Positions 24,366 through 31,956 of a stretch of 43,580 nt of DNA are shown here, in pieces. The stretch spans positions 1 to 43,580 of the forward strand of contig CAKVIG010000013.1 in assembly GCA_934754515.1 (NCBI GenBank). Reading direction: 5' to 3'. How positions within the stretch are numbered: position 1 is the stretch's first letter; the number at the start of each line of letters is the position of its first letter. The notes beneath the pieces were generated by a model that did no database searches, had not been told where the DNA came from, and saw only the letters and a list, made by a program, of their open reading frames with translations. The DNA is from an uncultured Candidatus Melainabacteria bacterium. Lineage in GTDB: Bacteria > Cyanobacteriota > Vampirovibrionia > Gastranaerophilales > Gastranaerophilaceae. The translations under genes were made by a program, and so were the position numbers.

Positions 24366-27300
24366 ATATTTCGCCCAATGTTGCTGAAGTATCAAAGAAA
24401 TTAATATTTAATAACTCTGAATCAATATCTGATAATGTTCTTTTTGGCGCAGCTTTGCGCAAATCTTCCATATCAGACATCAAATCAACTTCAACGCCAT
24501 TTTTCTTAGCAACTGTAATATCTAAACCGATACTTTGCAATTCTCTTACAAGTACCTTAAATGATTCCGGAATACCAGGTCTTGGAATGTTATCACCCTT
24601 AACGATTGATTCGTAAGCTCTATTACGTCCGTTTACATCATCGGATTTAATAGTCAACATTTCTTGAAGTGTGTAAGCCGCACCATAAGCTTCCAATGCC
24701 CAAACTTCCATTTCACCGAATCTTTGACCACCGAATTGAGCTTTACCACCCAAAGGTTGTTGTGTAACTAATGAGTAAGGACCGGTTGAACGAGCGTGAA
24801 TCTTATCATCTACCAAGTGAACAAGTTTCAAGATATAAGATAAACCAACTGCAATCGGTTCATCAAACGGTTCACCTGTTCTACCATCGATTAGATAAAC
24901 TTTACCGTCTTCTCTAACCCAATCACAACCTGATTCTTTGATACCTCTTAGAAGTTCAGCCTTAGTTGCGATTTCTGATTGGTTATCACCATATCTTTCA
25001 TCGAATGAAGGTGCTTCATAGTGTTCACCTGTCAAGTATGCAGCCAAACCTAGTAAGCATTCGTAAGTTTGACCAACGTTCATACGAGAAGGAACACCTA
25101 GTGGGTTCAATACGATATCAACAGGAGTACCATCAGGTAAGAATGGCATATCTTCTTTTGGAAGAATTCTTGAAACAATACCTTTGTTACCGTGACGACC
25201 TGAAAGTTTATCACCTACAGATACCTTACGTTTTTGAGCGATATAAACTCTGATTACTGTGTTTGCTCCAGGTGGCAATTCATCGCCTTTTTCTCTGTCA
25301 AATACCTTAACATCAAGTACTCTACCGCCTTCGCCGTGAGGAACTCTTAGTGAATTATCTTTAACATCTCTTGCTTTTTCTGCAAAGATTGCTCTTAACA
25401 ATTTTTCTTCAGGCGGATGTTCAGATTCACCTTTTGGTGTAACTTTACCAACAAGGATATCATCTGCATAAACTCTGGCACCGATACGAACAATACCACG
25501 TTCATCCAAATGTCTTAAAGCTTCTTCTGAAACGTTTGGAATTTCTCTTGTGATTTCTTCAGGTCCAAGTTTAGTTTGTCTTGCATCTATTTCTAATTTT
25601 TCGATGTGAACTGATGTAAAGATATCATCGTGAACGCATCTTTCTGAAAGCAAGATAGCATCTTCGAAGTTATAACCTTCCCAAGGCATATATGCTACCA
25701 AAATGTTTTTACCGATTGAAAGTTCACCGCAACTTGTTGAAGCACCATCTGCGATTACATCACCTGCTTCAATCTTATCGCCTTCCTTAACAATTGGTTT
25801 TTGGTTAATACATGTATCTTGGTTAGAACGTACATATTTCATTAATGTATGTAAATGTTGTTTACCGGCTTGGTCAGTGATGATAATTTCTTCACCTGTT
25901 ACACGAGAGACAACACCGCTAACTCTTGCACAAACTACCATACCTGAGTCTTTTGCAACTCTTCTTTCCATACCTGTACCAACAACCGGTCTTTCAGTAA
26001 TTAGAAGAGGTACTGATTGACGTTGCATGTTTGAACCCATCAATGCACGGTTCGCGTCATCGTGTTCGATGAACGGAATCATAGAAGTCGCAACAGAGAT
26101 AATCTGAATTGGGCAAACTCCCATGTAGTCAACTTTTGAAGAATCACTCATAATGAATTCTGATCTGTAACGAACCGGAATTTGAGCTGCTTTAAATGTG
26201 TTATCAGGGTTCAATTGAACGTCTGCAGGCGCACATCTAAAGTTTTCATCTTCGTCTGCTGTCATATAAACAACTTCATCTGTAACCTTACCATCTTTAA
26301 CAACAAAGAATGGAGATTCTACAAAACCGTAGTCATTAACTCTTGCGTGAGTAGCTAATGAACCAATCAAACCTGCGTTTGGACCTTCCGGTGTTTCAAT
26401 CGGACAAATACGACCGTAGTGAGAAGGGTGAATATCACGAACCGCGAAACCGGCTCTTTCTCTTTGCAAACCACCAGGTCCTAATGCTGAAATACGTCTT
26501 TTGTGAGTCAATTCAGCAAGTGGGTTAATTTGGTCCATGAACTGTGACAATTGAGAAGAACCAAAGAATTCCTTCAAAGAAGCAACCAATGGTTTTGTAT
26601 TCAATAAGTTCAATGGAGTTAAGGTTTCAGAATCTTGAAGAGTCATTCTTTCTTTAACGATTCTTTCAATTCTTGATAAACCAACTCTGAATTGGTTTTG
26701 AAGAAGTTCGCCAACAGAACGAATTCTTCTGTTTCCTAAGTGGTCGATATCATCCAATGAACCTTCATCATAAGTTAAATTGATTAAGTATTCGATTGAA
26801 GCAACGATATCTTGAACAGTCAATGTTCTTTGATTCTTAGGAATGTTCAAGTTTAATTTTTTGTTTAATTTATAACGACCTACGCGACCGATATCGTATT
26901 TCTTATCATCAAAGAATCTTGATTCTAAGATTTGACGTCCGCCTTGAGCAGAAGCAGGGTCACCAGGTCTTAATTTTTTGTACAAATCAATTAAAGCATC
27001 ATCAGTTGTTTCTGTTGTGTCTTTGTCTAATGTTTTCTTCAAGAATTCAAAGTGAGTGAACAAAGATTCCATTTCAGAAACAGTAATCCCCATTGCTTTA
27101 AGCAATGTTGTAGCCAAGATTTTTCTGTTTTTGTCAATCTTAACGTAAATAATATCGTTAGAATCTGTTTCAATCTTCAACCATGCCCCTCTGTTAGGAA
27201 TCATAGTTGCGTTATAAAGTCTTTTACCTGTTGGAGAAATTTCTCTCTTGAAGTAAACACCAGGAGAACGAACGATTTGAGAAACTATAACACGTTCCGC

Positions 27301-27678
27301 ACCGTTTACAATGAAAGTACCTTTGTCAGTCATTGTAGGAATATCACCGATGTAAACTTCTTGTTCTTTAATTTCACCGCTATCACGGTTAACAAGTCTA
27401 ACCATTACACGAAGCTGTTTTGCATAAGTTGCGTCATGTATACGAGCTTCTTCAATTGTGTATTTTGCATTATCGAACGTGTAGTTTGGTAAGAAGTGCA
27501 ATTCTAATCTGCCTGTATAATCTTTTACAGGAGAAAAAGCTAACAATTCTTCCTTTAAACCTTCTTTTAAAAACCATTCAAATGATTTTTTTTGCACGTC
27601 AATTAAATCCGGTAAATCGTCCAAACGTGTATTAGGAATACCCATTGGCGTTACTCTTTTTGCATATTCTGTCGACAT
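24364..27678 (-). CDS. rpoB: RNA polymerase beta subunit
   Basis: 1104 residues, short like cyanobacterial RpoB and without the large E. coli insertions. Conserved blocks run in order: ERVIVSQIVRSPGVYF, the rifampicin region (SSQLSQFMDQINPLAELTHKRR with GPGGL), SQMQ-type MIPFIEHDDANRALMGSNMQRQ, GYNFEDAILLSE, SGRHGNKG, and the C-terminal GGKAQFGGQRFGEMEVWALEA. The AGGTG ribosome binding site is 5 nt before the ATG. First gene of the rpoB-rpoC1-rpoC2 operon. No rplJ/rplL genes lie upstream; an unrelated divergent methyltransferase gene is there instead. Confidence 0.98.
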   Translation of the reverse strand: MSTEYAKRVTPMGIPNTRLDDLPDLIDVQKKSFEWFLKEGLKEELLAFSPVKDYTGRLELHFLPNYTFDNAKYTIEEARIHDATYAKQLRVMVRLVNRDSGEIKEQEVYIGDIPTMTDKGTFIVNGAERVIVSQIVRSPGVYFKREISPTGKRLYNATMIPNRGAWLKIETDSNDIIYVKIDKNRKILATTLLKAMGITVSEMESLFTHFEFLKKTLDKDTTETTDDALIDLYKKLRPGDPASAQGGRQILESRFFDDKKYDIGRVGRYKLNKKLNLNIPKNQRTLTVQDIVASIEYLINLTYDEGSLDDIDHLGNRRIRSVGELLQNQFRVGLSRIERIVKERMTLQDSETLTPLNLLNTKPLVASLKEFFGSSQLSQFMDQINPLAELTHKRRISALGPGGLQRERAGFAVRDIHPSHYGRICPIETPEGPNAGLIGSLATHARVNDYGFVESPFFVVKDGKVTDEVVYMTADEDENFRCAPADVQLNPDNTFKAAQIPVRYRSEFIMSDSSKVDYMGVCPIQIISVATSMIPFIEHDDANRALMGSNMQRQSVPLLITERPVVGTGMERRVAKDSGMVVCARVSGVVSRVTGEEIIITDQAGKQHLHTLMKYVRSNQDTCINQKPIVKEGDKIEAGDVIADGASTSCGELSIGKNILVAYMPWEGYNFEDAILLSERCVHDDIFTSVHIEKLEIDARQTKLGPEEITREIPNVSEEALRHLDERGIVRIGARVYADDILVGKVTPKGESEHPPEEKLLRAIFAEKARDVKDNSLRVPHGEGGRVLDVKVFDREKGDELPPGANTVIRVYIAQKRKVSVGDKLSGRHGNKGIVSRILPKEDMPFLPDGTPVDIVLNPLGVPSRMNVGQTYECLLGLAAYLTGEHYEAPSFDERYGDNQSEIATKAELLRGIKESGCDWVREDGKVYLIDGRTGEPFDEPIAVGLSYILKLVHLVDDKIHARSTGPYSLVTQQPLGGKAQFGGQRFGEMEVWALEAYGAAYTLQEMLTIKSDDVNGRNRAYESIVKGDNIPRPGIPESFKVLVRELQSIGLDITVAKKNGVEVDLMSDMEDLRKAAPKRTLSDIDSELLNINFFDTSATLGEI

Positions 27679-27777
27679 TAATTCACCTCATCTATTCTAG
27701 TGATTACTATATAAAAAATTTACTTTTTATCTACTTTTATTTCGGACATAATTATCCCATATACAGCATGTTAATTA

Positions 27778-27805
27778 ATCGTACTACATCAAAAAGTAAC
27801 GTCAA
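27778..27805 (-). promoter_or_regulatory. probable rpoB promoter
   Basis: TTGACG (27800-27805), a 16-nt spacer and TACGAT (27778-27783) on the minus strand, leaving a leader of about 90 nt. The 301-nt divergent gap 27679-27979 holds no gene. The rest is very AT-rich; a TATAAT on the plus strand at 27817 lacks a -35. Confidence 0.5.
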
Positions 27806-27979
27806 GTTAATAAGGGTATAATGTACAATTTTTCAAGTGGTTTGTTTACAAAAATTTACAAAAAATAAGATAAATACTTCTTAAACACATATTATATATA
27901 AGTTTGCAAGCAAAAGAAATAATATCCTCTATTTATTTGATTACAAATTTTAATCCATACTTTAAACTATATGTATTGA

Positions 27980-28870
27980 ATGGGGAGAGATATGGCTAAA
28001 TCAAATTTAAAAGAAAAAAAAGTTGCAAAAAGTTCAACGGCATTAAAAGTAGTTGATGATAGTGCTGTCAAAACCACGGCTTACAGTGATATTAACTTAA
28101 AGAAATGGCGTGAATATGACCATGTTAAAACAGATACTTTATGGGAATTTCCGAACCGTCTAAAAGAAGGCGGACATTCTAACGAATATCATGGCAACTA
28201 CATTCCGCAAATTGCTCAACAAATTTACGAACGTTATACAAAGAAAAACGATATCGTTCTTGATTTGTTTTTCGGTTCAGGCACTTCCGGAATTGAAGCT
28301 ATAAATATGGAAAGACGTTGTATTGGTGTTGAACTAAAAGACGAATTAGCAGAAAAAGTTTCAGAAAAATTCACCCCAAAACAACTTGTAACAGATGTAA
28401 ATATTATTTGCGCAGATTCAACAAGCGAATTAGCAAAAGAAAAAGTTCAAGCAAGACTTGATATCATGGGCAGAAAACAAGCACAATTATTAATGCTTCA
28501 TCCGCCTTATGATGATATTATTAAATTTTCAGATAAGAAAGAAGACTTGTCTAACTGTGCAACAACAGAAGAATTTTATGATTTGTTTGAAAAAGTTGCA
28601 AAAAACGGTTATGACCTTTTAGAAAAAGGACGTTTTGCGTGCTTGATTATCGGTGATAAGTACGCAAATTCTCAACACATTCCTCTTGGTTTTGAATGCA
28701 TGGCAAGAATGAATAAATTAGGTTTCATAACTAAAGCCATAATTATTAAAGATATGCAAGGCAACGAAAGAGCAAAAGGAAAAACAGCAAATCTTTGGAG
28801 ATACAGAGCTTTGGCCGGTGGTTTCTATATTTTCAAGCATGAATATGTGATGGTATTCCAAAAAGTATGA
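27980..28870 (+). CDS. orphan DNA methyltransferase (N4/N6-type)
   Basis: 296 residues. Motif I (AdoMet binding) is DLFFGSGTSGIEAI near residue 95. The catalytic motif IV reads HPPY (about 174) instead of DPPY/SPPY and comes after motif I. The N-terminal WEFPNR and NYIPQIAQQI segments fit the PF01555-type fold. It targets amino groups of adenine or cytosine; the recognition sequence is unknown. No restriction endonuclease gene is adjacent, so it may be a regulatory, solitary methylase. Two starts are possible: the ATG at 27980 (TATATG 6 nt upstream) or the ATG at 27992 with GGGGAG 4 nt away. Its stop overlaps the next gene (ATGA). Confidence 0.8.
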   Translation: MGRDMAKSNLKEKKVAKSSTALKVVDDSAVKTTAYSDINLKKWREYDHVKTDTLWEFPNRLKEGGHSNEYHGNYIPQIAQQIYERYTKKNDIVLDLFFGSGTSGIEAINMERRCIGVELKDELAEKVSEKFTPKQLVTDVNIICADSTSELAKEKVQARLDIMGRKQAQLLMLHPPYDDIIKFSDKKEDLSNCATTEEFYDLFEKVAKNGYDLLEKGRFACLIIGDKYANSQHIPLGFECMARMNKLGFITKAIIIKDMQGNERAKGKTANLWRYRALAGGFYIFKHEYVMVFQKV

Positions 28871-29154
28871 TAAAAGAAACTTCTGATGGCTTGTTAATTA
28901 GGATTAAAATTGTTCCTAATTCATCTAAAAATGATTTGATAATTGAAGATGAGTTTATCAAGGTAAAGGTTACGGCTCAACCGATTGAAAATAAAGCAAA
29001 TAAAGCTCTTATCGAATTTTTATCGAAGAGATTTAAAGTTCCTAAAACATGTATAGAAATTGTTAAAGGTGACACTTCAAAAGAAAAAACTCTTTTGTTT
29101 TCAATAAAAGATGAAGAAAAGAAACAAAATATTATTTCAGAATTGACAAAATAG
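28867..29154 (+). CDS. YggU/DUF167 family protein
   Basis: 95 residues. It shows the DUF167 pattern: IRIKIVPNSSKNDLI, IKVKVTAQPIENKANKALIEFLSKRF and the terminal IVKGDTSKEKTLLF. A small alpha/beta protein found in bacteria, archaea and eukaryotes with no settled function. The start overlaps the methyltransferase stop by 4 nt (ATGA), so the two are cotranslated. No catalytic residues are known. Confidence 0.9.
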   Translation: MIKETSDGLLIRIKIVPNSSKNDLIIEDEFIKVKVTAQPIENKANKALIEFLSKRFKVPKTCIEIVKGDTSKEKTLLFSIKDEEKKQNIISELTK

Positions 29155-29191
29155 TCTAAAAACTATACGATAAAAGAAAAAAGGTGTTTGT

Positions 29192-29494
29192 ATGTATAAA
29201 CGTTGGTATGATGTAGATCCTACAGTTAGCTTAGCAGTTAGTCTTATGCGTAATGCGAATATCATGACGCAGTATAAATGCGCGGATTTAATTGTAAAGA
29301 AATCAAAAGATAATGGGGTTGATTTAGCTGACAATATACTAACTGATGCTTTTACTTATGTACTTAGACGTTGGTACGATACTGATCAAAAAATTGCAGA
29401 ATCTTTTGAGTACCTAAAATCACTTCCTGAAGAATTGCAAAAGGAAGTTGCTTTAGAGCTGATTAACTTGTTGCAGGAAGAAGAAGCAAGATAA
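29192..29494 (+). CDS. small protein with internal duplication, unknown
   Basis: 100 residues, acidic at the C-terminus, helical. RRWYDTDQKIAESFEYLKSL (residues 58-77) repeats the N-terminal KRWYDVDPTVSLAVSLMRNA (residues 3-22), so the protein looks like two copies of a unit starting RWYD.D. No named family is recognised and there is no signal peptide. AAGGTG lies 7 nt before the ATG. Its stop overlaps the start of the transporter gene (TAATG), so it may serve as a cytosolic partner of that transporter. Confidence 0.7.
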   Translation: MYKRWYDVDPTVSLAVSLMRNANIMTQYKCADLIVKKSKDNGVDLADNILTDAFTYVLRRWYDTDQKIAESFEYLKSLPEELQKEVALELINLLQEEEAR

Positions 29495-30810
29495 TGAATA
29501 CACTTTTACAGCTATGTTTAAACCCTGCTCTTATTGCTGTAATTTTATTATGTATTTTGTGTATCAGAAAAGTTAATGTTTTGCTTGCAATAATCATTTC
29601 TACGATTGTCGCAGGACTTGTTTCCGGCATGCATATTCAAAAAATCATGGATGTATTTATTTCAGGCATGGGTGGAAATTCTGAAACAGCTTTGAGTTAT
29701 ATTTTACTTGGTGCATTTGCTGCAACAATGGCACACTCAGGATTTACGGATGTTTTATCAAGAAAGATTACAGAAGTTGTTGCAGGTAAAAAATTTGTAT
29801 TACTCGCTATTTTAACTCTAATCGCTATGGCTTCTCAAAACATTGTGCCTATTCATATTGCGTTTATTCCGATTATTATTCCGCCATTGTTAAAAATAAT
29901 GAACAAACTACAAATCGACAGACGTGCGGTCGCATGCGTTTTAGCATTCGGTTTAAAAATGCCTTATATAGCAATACCTGCGGGATTTGGTTTGATTTTC
30001 CAAAATTTGATTGCCGATAATATGACTCAAAACGGAGTGCAAATTTTAAGAAGCGAAATTTGGAAATCTACTTCTATTTTGGGTTTGGGCATGATTGTCG
30101 GGCTTTTGGTTGCTGTTTTTGTGACTTATAGAAAACCGAGAGTCTATGAAGACAGACCTATTGCCAACATGGAGCAAGGTGAAGGGAAATTCCGCAAAAG
30201 ACATTATATTGTTATCTTGGCAGCAATTGCAACTTTCGTAGTTCAATTGTTGACCCAATCATTACCGCTTGGTGCGCTTGTCGGATTGGGAATTATTTTC
30301 TCATTCGGTGTAATTCCGCAAGACAAAATGGATCACATGATGAATGAAGGCATATATTTAATGGGATATATTGCGTTTGTAATGCTTGTTGCAGCAGGTT
30401 TTGCATCAGTTTTGAAAGAAACAGGTGCGATAGATTCACTCGTAAATCTTGTTATAGGCATTTTGCCGAACGATGTTATTTTAACATCACTGATAATCTT
30501 AATTATCGGATTATTTATAACAATCGGAATCGGTACATCTTTTGGTACAATACCGATTTTGGCGGTTTTATTTATTCCCGTTTGCACTCATTTAGGATTT
30601 AACCCTCAACAGATTGTGGTGCTTTTGGCTGCAGCAGCTGCTTTAGGAGATGCAGGCTCACCTGCCTCCGATACAACGCTTGGTCCTACCGCAGGCTTGA
30701 ATGCAGACGGTCAGCATAATCACATTTTTGATACATGCATTCCGACATTCTTACATTACAATATTGCTTTGATTGTGTTTGCGTTGATTGGAATTTGGAT
30801 ATTCGGTTAG
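29494..30810 (+). CDS. NhaC/YuiF-type Na+/H+ antiporter family membrane protein
   Basis: 438 residues with about 11-12 hydrophobic segments. Family features: GLVSGMHIQKIMDVFISGMGGNSETALSYILLGAFAA-type N-half, SQNIVPIHIAFIPIIIPPLL, and in the C-half IGIGTSFGTIPILAVLFIP followed by AALGDAGSPASDTTLGPTAGLNADGQHNH. The DAGSPASDTTLG segment contains the Asp and Ser residues expected for ion binding. It probably exchanges Na+ for H+, but relatives such as YuiF carry amino acids, so the substrate is uncertain. Last gene of the methyltransferase-yggU cluster. No ribosome binding site other than the coupled end of the preceding gene. Confidence 0.8.
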   Translation: MNTLLQLCLNPALIAVILLCILCIRKVNVLLAIIISTIVAGLVSGMHIQKIMDVFISGMGGNSETALSYILLGAFAATMAHSGFTDVLSRKITEVVAGKKFVLLAILTLIAMASQNIVPIHIAFIPIIIPPLLKIMNKLQIDRRAVACVLAFGLKMPYIAIPAGFGLIFQNLIADNMTQNGVQILRSEIWKSTSILGLGMIVGLLVAVFVTYRKPRVYEDRPIANMEQGEGKFRKRHYIVILAAIATFVVQLLTQSLPLGALVGLGIIFSFGVIPQDKMDHMMNEGIYLMGYIAFVMLVAAGFASVLKETGAIDSLVNLVIGILPNDVILTSLIILIIGLFITIGIGTSFGTIPILAVLFIPVCTHLGFNPQQIVVLLAAAAALGDAGSPASDTTLGPTAGLNADGQHNHIFDTCIPTFLHYNIALIVFALIGIWIFG

Positions 30811-30814
30811 TTTA

Positions 30815-30926
30815 AAGTTAATGGTGCAAAAAATTGCACCCTACTTTTCCTTAAATAAAAATACATTCAATATCGAACATATTTTTATTTAAAATTGTAG
30901 GGTGCAATTTTTTGCACCATTAACTT
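30815..30926. repeat. inverted-repeat element, TTAATGGTGC family, copy 1
   Basis: Two near-perfect arms of about 30 nt (30815-30844 and 30897-30926) share GTTAATGGTGCAAAAAATTG and its complement. Inside, TTAAATAAAAATA also pairs with its complement, so the element folds into one long hairpin. It starts 4 nt after the antiporter stop and may also stabilise or end that mRNA. A second copy is at 37008-37136. No transposase gene is present. Confidence 0.75.
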
Positions 30927-30934
30927 ATTTAAGT

Positions 30935-31012
30935 CAAGACTAATTTTAAACAACATTCGCACCGCGAACGTTGTTTAGCTAGCGTAAAAGTGCGGGTTCA
31001 CCCGCTGTCTTG
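30935..31012. other. structured intergenic element, possible RNA
   Basis: An outer 6-bp stem CAAGAC/GTCTTG (30935-30940, 31007-31012) encloses two hairpins. One is AAACAAC-A-TTCGC with GCGAA-C-GTTGTTT (30948-30976, one mismatch). The other is GCGGG-TTCA-CCCGC (30992-31005). The arrangement is a three-way junction in either orientation, and the local GC content exceeds the surroundings. No promoter was recognised and the strand is unknown. The remaining bases to 31096 hold only a short AAATCC/GGATTT hairpin. Confidence 0.4.
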
Positions 31013-31096
31013 GATTATTCTGGTGAGCATAATATTCCTATAACAACAAATCCTTACGGATTTTTCTTGTTATTTCCATGGAATTCAATAAAACAA

Positions 31097-31127
31097 AAAA
31101 GTCTTGGCTCTTTGAACCAAGACTTTT
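31097..31127 (-). terminator. terminator of the 148-residue coiled-coil gene
   Basis: AAAAGTCTTGG with CCAAGACTTTT, followed by T residues on the minus strand (CTTTTTTGTTTT). It begins only 5 nt beyond the stop at 31132. Confidence 0.85.
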
Positions 31128-31131
31128 ATTA

Positions 31132-31578
31132 CTAGCCATTCAATCCATAATTGAAGTCTTCTTGGATATTGCTTGAAAGCATTGACTTCAATGATTCCAT
31201 ATAAGCGTTAACTTCTTCTAACTCTGCACTGTCAGTAGTGATTTGTGAGTCAACTTGAGTTTCCCAAGCTGTTAATTCATCCAATTGATCTTGAAAATCA
31301 GCAGTGATTTTATTTACTTCTTCCTCAAAATCAGGGATTTCTGTATAGTCTTTATAATCATCATATAGATGTGCGCCACCGTCAGCTTGATCTGCTTCAT
31401 AAATTTGTTTAAAGTAAGATCTGTTTGCTCTATCTTGTGCATTCTTTAATGATTGAGCATCTGCTTGTGAATAAGTAGCAAGAGATTTTTGGTTTTGCAA
31501 TTGAGTAATTTCAAGGTTAAGAGCGTTTCTTCTTAACTTGTAACTCATTAATGTTTCGTGTAAATTTGCGATTGCCAT
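31132..31578 (-). CDS. small coiled-coil protein, unknown, candidate export substrate
   Basis: 148 residues, acidic. Residues 5-55 (SYKLRRNALNLEITQLQNQK, then a Gln/Ser/Ala-rich continuation) and 88-140 form two coiled-coil helices joined by a Tyr/Asp-rich linker (YDDYKDYTEIPDF). There is no Sec signal and no family I recognise. The two-helix hairpin layout resembles small structural or secreted substrates of type III-like systems, but this is only a resemblance. AAGGTG lies 7 nt before the ATG. The shared promoter box c is upstream and a terminator follows closely, so it is a single-gene unit. It is divergent from the EF-hand gene. Confidence 0.7.
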   Translation of the reverse strand: MAIANLHETLMSYKLRRNALNLEITQLQNQKSLATYSQADAQSLKNAQDRANRSYFKQIYEADQADGGAHLYDDYKDYTEIPDFEEEVNKITADFQDQLDELTAWETQVDSQITTDSAELEEVNAYMESLKSMLSSNIQEDFNYGLNG

Positions 31579-31602
31579 CTTTGTTCACCTTACTTTTTTA
31601 AA

Positions 31603-31668
31603 TCTTACATATATAAAAAGTATTTCAAAAAGATGCAATTTCACTAAAGGATTTATTTGTTACAAAAC
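31603..31668 (-). promoter_or_regulatory. shared promoter box, copy c
   Basis: TGAAATACTTTTTATATATG then TAAGA on the minus strand (31603-31627), about 25 nt before the 148-residue gene. GTTTTGTAAC lies at 31659-31668, 36 nt from TACTTT, with GTGAAATTG between, as in copy b. Confidence 0.65.
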
Positions 31669-31831
31669 TTTACATTTTTCTTTAAAAATGAATCTTATAT
31701 TTTTTAATCTAATAAATATATTATATAAAACATAAATTTCTATAAGCGTTAATAAATCTTAATAATATTTTAGCGAATAACCAATTGTTAAGAAATTCTA
31801 AAATTCTTTACAATTGCTGAAGTGTAACAAC

Positions 31832-31888
31832 AATGGTATTTTTAGTCAGAATGAGATAAAAAATTACGTTCTTTTTTATCAAACCATT
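31832..31888. other. AT-rich hairpin just before the sigma-28 promoter
   Basis: GATAAAAAA (31855-31863) pairs with TTTTTTATC (31872-31880), and outside it AATGGT (31832-31837) pairs with ACCATT (31883-31888). It directly abuts the -35 element of the EF-hand gene. The rest of the 378-nt divergent gap (31579-31956) is AT-rich with no gene. Confidence 0.4.
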
Positions 31889-31914
31889 AAAGTTTTCGCA
31901 AAAAATGCCGATAT
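31888..31914 (+). promoter_or_regulatory. sigma-28 (FliA/SigD) type promoter of the EF-hand gene
   Basis: TAAAGTTT (31888-31895), exactly 11 nt, then GCCGATAT (31907-31914). This equals the flagellar sigma consensus TAAAGTTT-N11-GCCGATAA at 15 of 16 positions, and the Bacillus SigD -10 exactly. Transcription should start near 31921. The leader of about 36 nt has AAGGA at 31924-31928 and again at the ribosome binding site (31945-31950), both fitting CsrA ANGGA sites. Confidence 0.8.
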
Positions 31915-31956
31915 ACATATCACAAGGAAAAAGAAAATAAAAAAAAGGAGTAAAAA

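Noticed and set aside
27875..27903. AAATACTTC then TATTATATATAAG upstream of the methyltransferase, similar to the shared box
   Set aside because: The two halves are separated by extra bases and the upstream block is absent; AT-rich chance match.
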